Of a stretch of DNA of 11,185 bases, positions 6,803 through 11,185 are shown in pieces; position 1 is the first letter of the stretch; each line of letters opens with the position of its first letter. The notes beneath the pieces were generated by a model. The model was not told the origin of the DNA and made no database searches. It saw only the letters and a list, made by a program, of their open reading frames with translations. The stretch is from JAAYDH01 sp964345825. Lineage in GTDB: Bacteria > Bacillota_I > Bacilli_A > RFN20 > CAG-826. The stretch is taken from assembly GCA_964345825.1 (NCBI GenBank), contig CAYFSI010000028.1:1-11185 (forward strand), written 5' to 3'. Both the position numbers and the translations under genes were made by a program.

Positions 6803-7927
6803 ATGACAAAAAAAATTAAAGTTGTTACTATCATCGGCACTAGACCGGAAATCATCCGATTAAGCGAAGTGATCAAAGCTTTGGATAAAGACAGCGATTT
6901 TGAACACATCCTTGTTCATACTGGACAAAATTACGATTATGAACTCAATCAAATCTTCTTTGATGAATTAGGTTTACGAGCCCCCGATTATTATTTGAAT
7001 TGTGCAGGCAAAAATCTTGGCGAGACAATCGGTAACGCTATCGCTAAATCTTATGATTTATTAAAGGAATTAAACCCAGATTCCGTTCTTATTTTAGGTG
7101 ACACCAATAGTGCTCTTTGTGCCATATCCGCGAAAAGATTAAAAATTCCAATTTTCCATATGGAAGCCGGAAATCGTTGTGGTGACTGGAATGTTCCTGA
7201 GACTATCAATCGCAAAATCGTTGATCATATTTCGGACATCAATCTTGCTTATACCCAACATGCTTTTGACAATCTGATGAGAGAAGGAATTGATTCTCGA
7301 TATACTTTTATCACTGGCACTCCGATGTTAGAAGTTTTGAATGCTCAAAGCGAGAAGATTGAGCAATCCAAAATTCTTGAAGATTTAGGACTAGAAAAAG
7401 GCAAATTCATCGTTGTTTCTTCTCATAGAGAAGAGAATATCGATATTGAAAAGAATTTCCAACAATTAATGCCAGCGATTAACGCTGTTGCAGAGAAATA
7501 TCAAGTCCCCGTCATTTTCTCTACTCACCCACGAACCAAGAAGAGGTTAGAAGCTGAAGGTTTTAAAATGAATCCTTTGGTTAGAAATCTTAAACCGTTA
7601 GGATTTTTAGAATATGTTAAGTTGCAGGAAAACGCTATGTTTGTCCTCTCCGATAGTGGTACTCTTACCGAAGAATCCTGGATGAGACATTTCCCCGCTG
7701 TTTTAATTAGAACGAGCACCGAAAGACCAGAAGGCATTGAAGCTGGATCAATTGTCGTCTCTGGAATTGACAAGCAAGGCATTATGTTAGCAATTGATAC
7801 GGCATTGATGAGATGGAAATTTGCTAAATGTCCTGAGCATTATGATGTGACGGATGTTTCTAGAAGAGTCATTGAATGCATCAAAGAAAAAATCCAAGTC
7901 GTCAATCGTGAGATTTGGCATAAATAG
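6803..7927 (+). CDS. capG: CapG: UDP-2-acetamido-2,6-dideoxy-L-talose 2-epimerase (WecB family)
   Basis: Third enzyme of UDP-L-FucNAc synthesis: C2 epimerisation of UDP-N-acetyl-L-pneumosamine (6-deoxy-L-talosamine) to UDP-N-acetyl-L-fucosamine. A GT-B-fold non-hydrolysing epimerase of 374 residues, the normal length. Visible: IIGTRPE (10-16), HTGQNYD (39-45), LGDTNSA with Asp100, HMEAGNRCGDWNVPETINR with Glu121 and Glu133, SSHREENI with His208, and LSDSGTLTEE in the UDP-binding half. These correspond to the catalytic Asp/Glu/Glu/His set of WecB. The EAGNRC...VPE form, instead of EAGLRT...MPEE, is typical of the CapG/FnlC branch. A strong AGGAG lies eight bases before the ATG. It is 11 bp after the broken acetyltransferase, probably on the capE transcript. 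An ordinary UDP-GlcNAc 2-epimerase is the alternative, but CapE-CapF in front makes CapG much more likely. Confidence 0.94.
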   Translation: MTKKIKVVTIIGTRPEIIRLSEVIKALDKDSDFEHILVHTGQNYDYELNQIFFDELGLRAPDYYLNCAGKNLGETIGNAIAKSYDLLKELNPDSVLILGDTNSALCAISAKRLKIPIFHMEAGNRCGDWNVPETINRKIVDHISDINLAYTQHAFDNLMREGIDSRYTFITGTPMLEVLNAQSEKIEQSKILEDLGLEKGKFIVVSSHREENIDIEKNFQQLMPAINAVAEKYQVPVIFSTHPRTKKRLEAEGFKMNPLVRNLKPLGFLEYVKLQENAMFVLSDSGTLTEESWMRHFPAVLIRTSTERPEGIEAGSIVVSGIDKQGIMLAIDTALMRWKFAKCPEHYDVTDVSRRVIECIKEKIQVVNREIWHK

Positions 7928-8002
7928 TTTTCTCGGCTAAATTATATATTTTCAAACAATTTTCAATAATTATTATCTTTTGGGTGTTTGTCGTATTTAT
8001 AA

Positions 8003-8338
8003 ACAATAGTTAAATATCGCAAAAGAACTAAAGATGAGCATAATATCTATGTTTTCCAATTAAAAGGAAAACTGCAAAAGAGAGATGTTTTAATTCCTAT
8101 TTCCGGTTCTGGAAATTCCAAAAACATCGTCAAAGCCGTTGAATACGGAAAAGAATTAGGCTGTAATATCATCGCTGTCACCGGTTATGATGGTGGAGCA
8201 GTTGATAAACTGGCCAATTATCATATGCATGCTCCCATCAACGACATGATGAAAGCGGAAGATATCCATATGTCCTTTGATCATATGATTATGACCACTC
8301 TCCTCGATTTGTTTGCCCAAGAAAAAAATAAAAAATAG
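8003..8338 (+). pseudogene. 5'-truncated SIS-domain phosphosugar isomerase remnant
   Basis: The only gene-like content in the 466-bp gap after capG. An open frame without a start codon at its beginning, from the stop at 8000 to TAG at 8336-8338, encodes about 111 residues. From about 8045 it reads NIYVFQLKGKL, RDVLIPISGSGNSKNIVKA, then LGCNIIAVTGYDGG, DKLANYHMHAP and EDIHMSFDHMIMTTLLDLF. This is the C-terminal half of a sugar isomerase (SIS) domain: SGSGNSKN is the phosphosugar-binding loop, and the ending resembles GmhA/sedoheptulose-7-phosphate isomerase-like proteins of polysaccharide loci. The N-terminal half, with the first Rossmann strands, is missing; bases 7928-8002 show no coding match or ribosome site. 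Frame and protein-like composition remain well preserved, so the truncation may be recent. It ends directly in a terminator. Confidence 0.75.
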
Positions 8339-8356
8339 TGCCATATTGGCACTTTT
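8337..8356 (+). terminator. intrinsic terminator overlapping the SIS remnant stop codon
   Basis: AGTGCCA (8337-8343) pairs perfectly with TGGCACT (8347-8353) around a 3-nt TAT loop, and a run of four T follows. The stem begins inside the TAG stop. It would end any transcript coming from the capE unit. The inner 13 nt of the same hairpin form the palindrome listed at 8339-8351. Confidence 0.65.
8339..8351. promoter_or_regulatory. 5-3-5 palindrome upstream of the dehydrogenase promoter, candidate operator
   Basis: TGCCA-TAT-TGGCA followed by CTTTTC, ending 8 nt before the -35 box of the HTH-dehydrogenase gene. It matches the layout of 3861-3873 (TGCAA-TAA-TTGCA, CTTTTTC, 7 nt to -35). It may be both a terminator stem and a protein-binding site. 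Confidence 0.45.
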
Positions 8357-8359
8357 CAA

Positions 8360-8387
8360 TTGATTTTTCGTAAATAACAACTATCAT
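8360..8387 (+). promoter_or_regulatory. promoter of the HTH-UDP-glucose dehydrogenase gene, predicted leaderless
   Basis: TTGATT (8360-8365), a 16-nt spacer and TATCAT (8382-8387, 5 of 6 consensus bases). The expected start seven bases past the -10 is 8394, exactly the A of the ATG, and there is no Shine-Dalgarno sequence before this ATG. Together these point to a leaderless transcript. Confidence 0.6.
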
Positions 8388-8393
8388 ATATAT

Positions 8394-9779
8394 ATGAAAC
8401 TTACTGAATTAAGAAATACTTTGAAGATGTCTCAAAAGGAGACAGCATTGTTTTTGGGTATTCCCTTACGAACTTATAAGCGATATGAAACAAACAATGA
8501 TTATCAAAAAACCTATAAATATACATTGATGTGCAATACATTATCAGCTCGTTTAGAAACACAAATGTCATCTGAGCCTCTTTTCCGCCATAAGCCCTAT
8601 AATATCGTCGTTGCTGGGTGTGGATATGTTGGCCTCTCATTAGCGTGCATATTATCAAAGAAAAACAATGTTAAAATGACGGATATTAATGAAGCGAAAA
8701 TCGCTTTAATAAATGACAACAAATCACCTTTTTATGACCCAATAATTGCAAAATATTTGCAAAATGGACAAAAAATTGTCGCAGAATTAAGCGATTCTAT
8801 TTCTTATCAAAAAGCGGATTTTATTGTTATTGCCACACCCACCAATTTTGATGTCAAATCAAATTGTTTTGATACTTCCTCAATAGAAAATGTCATCAAG
8901 CTAACACGCCTTGTTAATAAAACCGCAACCATTGTTATCAAATCAACAATCCCTCTCGGCTATACGGAACTAATTAAGAAAAAAAACGCGGATGATAAAA
9001 TAATTTTTTCTCCAGAGTTTTTAAGAGAAGGCAATGCTTTATTTGATAATTTAAATCCAGCGCGAATCATTGTGGGATGCGATGAAAAAACTAGAACTGA
9101 GGCCAAAATATTTTCTTTATTGTTAAAAGAAGCCGCTGACAAAGCGAATGTTCCAGTCTTATTGATGAAGAACGAAGAAGCGGAAGCGGTAAAATTATTT
9201 TCTAACGCCTATTTGGCCATGCGAGTGGCTTATTTCAATGAATTGGATTCATATGCAGAAGCGAATGATTTTCGAAGCCAAAATATCATTAAAGGTATCG
9301 CTCTTGATCCGCGAATTGGTAATTTCTATAACAACCCTTCGTTTGGCTATGGTGGCTATTGTTTGCCAAAGGACACCATTCAATTAGCGCGTAGCTTTTT
9401 AAACATTCCTAATAGTAATCTTATTAAGGCTATTGTTAGGAGTAATGCGACTCGAAAGCAATTTGTCACTAATCAGATTATCAAAAAAGCTCTTGACGTT
9501 ACTCATAAAAAGAAAAACGAAATAATTATCGGTGTCTATCTTATCACGATGAAAAGTAATTCTGACAATTATCGTTCATCTTCAACGATTGATATTGTCA
9601 ATATGCTAAATAAGCAAGGCATCAAGACCATAATTTTTGATCCACATTATCAAGAGGGAGAACAAGATTTTTCCTCTTTTGTGACAAAATGTGATTTTTA
9701 TATAGCCAATCGATATGATGAAAAATTAAAAAAATTGAAAAACGTATTATATACAAGAGATCTCTTTAATCGGGATTAA
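8394..9779 (+). CDS. HTH-fused UDP-glucose 6-dehydrogenase
   Basis: Oxidises UDP-glucose to UDP-glucuronate with two NAD+, giving the acidic sugar precursor typical of capsules. The enzyme part begins near residue 68: GCGYVG (75-80) binds NAD, TPT near 148-150, SPEFLREG with Glu208, EAVKLFSNA with Lys267 and Asn271, and GYGGYCLPKD with catalytic Cys323. The Glu-Lys-Cys spacing (59 and 56 residues) equals that of Streptococcus pyogenes HasB (145, 204, 260). The last part has the conserved SDNYRSS loop. At 461 residues it is about 60 longer than HasB, because residues 1-55 are an XRE-like helix-turn-helix with QKETALFLG and PLRTYKRYE, the same type as in the CapE gene; 14 of 30 positions (3-32) are identical without gaps. 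The gene has its own promoter and no ribosome site. Related UDP-sugar substrates (for example UDP-ManNAc dehydrogenase) are possible but less likely. Confidence 0.93.
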   Translation: MKLTELRNTLKMSQKETALFLGIPLRTYKRYETNNDYQKTYKYTLMCNTLSARLETQMSSEPLFRHKPYNIVVAGCGYVGLSLACILSKKNNVKMTDINEAKIALINDNKSPFYDPIIAKYLQNGQKIVAELSDSISYQKADFIVIATPTNFDVKSNCFDTSSIENVIKLTRLVNKTATIVIKSTIPLGYTELIKKKNADDKIIFSPEFLREGNALFDNLNPARIIVGCDEKTRTEAKIFSLLLKEAADKANVPVLLMKNEEAEAVKLFSNAYLAMRVAYFNELDSYAEANDFRSQNIIKGIALDPRIGNFYNNPSFGYGGYCLPKDTIQLARSFLNIPNSNLIKAIVRSNATRKQFVTNQIIKKALDVTHKKKNEIIIGVYLITMKSNSDNYRSSSTIDIVNMLNKQGIKTIIFDPHYQEGEQDFSSFVTKCDFYIANRYDEKLKKLKNVLYTRDLFNRD

Positions 9780-9804
9780 GATATTTTTATCATAGAAAGG
9801 CATA

Positions 9805-10112
9805 ATGGCAAATATGAAAATCTTAATTATTTCCCAACGTTACTATCCCGAATCATTTCGTGTTACGAATATCTCAGAAGAATTAGCGAGAAGAGGTCAT
9901 GATGTCACAGTTTTAACTGGATTACCTAATTATCCAAAAGGATATATTTTTCCTGAATATAAAAAAAGCAAAATCGCCGTCAAATAATTAATGGGGTCAA
10001 AATTGTTCGTGTTTCTGAAATTGGAAGAAGAAAGGGCATCTTCTTTCGCCTCTTGAATTATTGGTCCTTCCCTTTTTATGCTTCAAAGCAAATTAAAAAA
10101 CTTGATTGTGAT
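9805..10112 (+). pseudogene. truncated, frameshifted WbuB-like glycosyltransferase (GT4) remnant
   Basis: N-terminal quarter of a GT-B, family-4 glycosyltransferase like WbuB, whose E. coli O26 member transfers L-FucNAc. The ATG at 9805 has AAAGG five bases upstream. The first frame encodes MKILIISQRYYPESFRVTNI, ELARRGHDVTVLTGLPNYPKG and FPEY, then runs into an A7 run at 9961-9967 and stops at TAA 9985. The family pattern continues in the -1 frame as RRQIINGVKIVRVSEIGRRKG and NYWSFPFYASKQIKKLD, up to about 10112. There the similarity ends and the sequence becomes flippase-like. A full-length enzyme has about 400 residues; about 100 remain, and the nucleotide-sugar-binding C-terminal half is gone, so this copy cannot be active. 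It starts 25 bp after the dehydrogenase stop, so it was probably its operon partner. Its neighbours make UDP-L-FucNAc, a plausible former donor. Confidence 0.8.
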
Positions 10113-10474
10113 TTATGGCGCAATTTCTTTAATTTTTATTATCATCTTGGTAAGGAAAACATCATTCAAATTTTCCAAAAAAGAAATTCTAACTATTTTG
10201 GCCTTTTTTGCTTTGAATGCAACTTATAGTTTGAATACTGCTCTGGGCAAAGTAATTGGATCAGAATTCTATCATGTAGAAGAAGTTGGGGCCTTTTCTT
10301 TAAGCGCTCAACTAGTTACATTAGCCACTCTTTTCGTGAGTGTTATAACTTCAATGTCAAAACCGGTTTTTTTCCTCTCTAGCAAATGACAAAGAAAAGT
10401 TAATTCTTTATTTCCAAAAAATAGACTTCCACTTAAGTGTATTCTTTATTCAAATTAAAAAATGTAAGGGTTGA
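10096..10474 (+). pseudogene. internal fragment of a Wzx-type polysaccharide flippase
   Basis: Fragment of an O-antigen/capsule repeat-unit flippase (MATE-like, polysaccharide transport superfamily). In one frame it shows a hydrophobic helix (LIVIYGAISLIFIIILVRK), a KFSKKEILTIL loop, a second helix with NATYSLNTALGKVIG, then FYHVEEVGAFSLSAQLVTLATLF, which fits the 'evGaYs-A' region before helix 8. The frame is lost at a T7 run (10367-10373); removing one T restores SSLANDKEKLILYFQKIDFHLSVFFIQ, which continues to TGA at 10472-10474. Neither the N-terminal half nor the C-terminal helices are present. The left end is fused to the glycosyltransferase remnant around 10096-10112. The 103-residue open frame starting at ATG 10078 has no ribosome site and is part of this remnant, not a separate gene. 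Confidence 0.72.
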
Positions 10475-10481
10475 ACTTACA
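10457..10481 (-). terminator. intrinsic terminator for the - strand sugar transferase
   Basis: On the - strand TGTAAG and CTTACA form a 6-bp stem with a 7-nt loop, followed by TTTTTT (the A6 at 10457-10462 on the + strand). It lies 26 bp past the sugar transferase stop. Confidence 0.65.
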
Positions 10482-10486
10482 CATTG

Positions 10487-10508
10487 GCAATTAATGATTG
10501 CTTTTTTT
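10487..10508 (+). terminator. intrinsic terminator for the + strand capsule unit
   Basis: GCAAT (10487-10491) pairs with ATTGC (10497-10501) around a 5-nt loop, followed by seven T (10502-10508). The T-run overlaps the stop codon of the opposing gene. With the - strand terminator just to the left it forms a convergent pair. Confidence 0.6.
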
Positions 10509-11115
10509 ATTTACCTTTGATTCTCAAGAGAGTCATAAGGAACAATTTAGCATCGAGCCAGAAATTTACTGTTCTAGCATATTCAGAATCATAACGCGCT
10601 TTTTCTTTTGGATTATGATCGCGATTCATCTTTACTTGGGCTAATCCAGAAATGCCTGGTTTAACATCGAAAGCAGATGGAGTGTATGATTCTCGCAATC
10701 GTATTAATTCTTCTTCATTTTTTTCTGCACCTGGTCTTGGGCCTACAAATGACATAGTGCCACCTAATACATTGATTAATTGAACTGTTTCATCAATTGA
10801 AAATTTTCTCAAAAAGTTCCCAAATTTATATTCCATAGCCTTTTGTTGTTCTTCAGTCATGTCACTAGGCGCAATTTGAGGAGCGTTTGCTCTCATTGTT
10901 CTAAATTTGTAAATTTTGAAAACTTTTTTGTGCTTTCCCACTCTATCTTGTTTAAACAAGATTGGTCCTTTAGAAGTAAGTTTAATAAGAATTGCCACCC
11001 ACCACCAAAGCAGTAGTGAACAAAAGATAATTCCGAATAAAGATCCACAAATATCGATCATTCTTTTCCAGAAGAAATAGAATTTTTGACTTTTCTTAAA
11101 TTTGTAGTTTTTCAT
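10507..11115 (-). CDS. initiating phosphoglycosyl transferase (bacterial sugar transferase, WbaP/PglC/CapM class)
   Basis: Transfers a sugar-1-phosphate from a UDP-sugar to undecaprenyl phosphate, the first membrane step of repeat-unit assembly. At 202 residues it is the minimal monotopic form. Visible: FFWKRMID (14-21) before the single membrane/re-entrant helix (about 24-46), then GPILFKQDRVG (50-60), FKIYKFRTMR (66-75), the Asp108-Glu109 catalytic dyad in RKFSIDET, INVLGGTMSFVGPRP (114-128), and KPGISGLAQV. All core residues are present and the frame is unbroken. It is on the strand opposite to the rest of the locus. The start at 11115 is supported by the conserved N-terminus and by a promoter 15-45 bp upstream; the ribosome site is weak (AGG). 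The sugar it transfers cannot be read from sequence; UDP-FucNAc-type or UDP-GlcNAc-derived donors are both possible. Confidence 0.92.
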   Translation of the reverse strand: MKNYKFKKSQKFYFFWKRMIDICGSLFGIIFCSLLLWWWVAILIKLTSKGPILFKQDRVGKHKKVFKIYKFRTMRANAPQIAPSDMTEEQQKAMEYKFGNFLRKFSIDETVQLINVLGGTMSFVGPRPGAEKNEEELIRLRESYTPSAFDVKPGISGLAQVKMNRDHNPKEKARYDSEYARTVNFWLDAKLFLMTLLRIKGK

Positions 11116-11130
11116 AAGATAACGCCTAAT

Positions 11131-11158
11131 ATCATATCAAAGTAAATTAAAAAAGCAA
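11131..11158 (-). promoter_or_regulatory. promoter of the - strand sugar transferase
   Basis: Read on the - strand: TTGCTT (11158-11153), a 16-nt spacer and TATGAT (11136-11131, 5 of 6 consensus bases). The transcript would start near 11124, about 9 nt before the ATG at 11115. The remaining bases to 11185 show no coding match that I recognise. Confidence 0.45.
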
Positions 11159-11185
11159 AAGTTTCTTGCACGATGCCTTAAACCT

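Noticed and set aside
9961..9987. Programmed -1 ribosomal frameshift in the glycosyltransferase
   Set aside because: Slipping would place the P-site tRNA on TAA, and the protein is truncated further downstream by the deletion, so a functional product is not expected.
10078..10389. Independent small membrane protein gene
   Set aside because: Its sequence matches the inner part of a flippase and its similarity continues in another frame after the T7 run; no ribosome site.
1..11185. tRNA, rRNA, CRISPR array, insertion sequence, riboswitch or TGA-as-Trp code
   Set aside because: I looked for cloverleaf-like sequences, regularly spaced repeats, transposase motifs and terminal inverted repeats and saw none; TGA is not found inside the intact genes.

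Overview
The window looks like the chromosome of a low-GC bacterium of the Bacillota/Mycoplasmatota type. It is AT-rich, has AGGAG-type ribosome binding sites, carries the Staphylococcus-style capE-capF-capG order, and uses the standard code: Trp is TGG, no intact gene has an internal TGA, and all nine intact genes stop with TAG (5) or TAA (4). I cannot name the genus from sequence alone.

Left part (1-2985): a metal-handling operon on the + strand. It has a Cu(I)-exporting P1B-ATPase (5' end outside the window), a GufA/ZupT-like ZIP transporter and a CopZ-like copper chaperone. After a weak hairpin comes a single gene (3106-3771) for a zinc-ribbon membrane protein. It has its own strong promoter, whose -35 region lies inside a perfect 6-1-6 palindrome.

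Right part (3861-11185): a capsule or surface-polysaccharide locus. CapE, CapF and CapG are all intact and together should make UDP-N-acetyl-L-fucosamine from UDP-GlcNAc. A second unit starts with a UDP-glucose 6-dehydrogenase, which makes UDP-glucuronate. Between and after these intact enzymes the locus is decaying: a hexapeptide-repeat acetyltransferase is broken by a frameshift and a stop, a SIS-domain sugar-phosphate isomerase has lost its 5' end, and a WbuB-like glycosyltransferase is frameshifted and fused by deletion to a frameshifted piece of a Wzx-type flippase. A phosphoglycosyl transferase (initiating sugar transferase) is intact on the - strand, with a pair of opposed terminators before it.

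The most interesting observation is that both promoter-proximal enzymes, CapE and the UDP-glucose dehydrogenase, carry the same kind of N-terminal XRE-like helix-turn-helix domain (residues 3-32 align without gaps, 14 of 30 identical). Both enzymes are about 55-65 residues longer than their usual relatives. Upstream of each gene lies a 13-nt 5-3-5 palindrome (TGCAATAATTGCA; TGCCATATTGGCA) followed by CTTTT, ending 7 or 8 nt before the predicted -35 box. This suggests, as inference, a pair of sugar-nucleotide enzymes that regulate their own transcription units through a fused DNA-binding domain. The dehydrogenase mRNA is also predicted to be leaderless.
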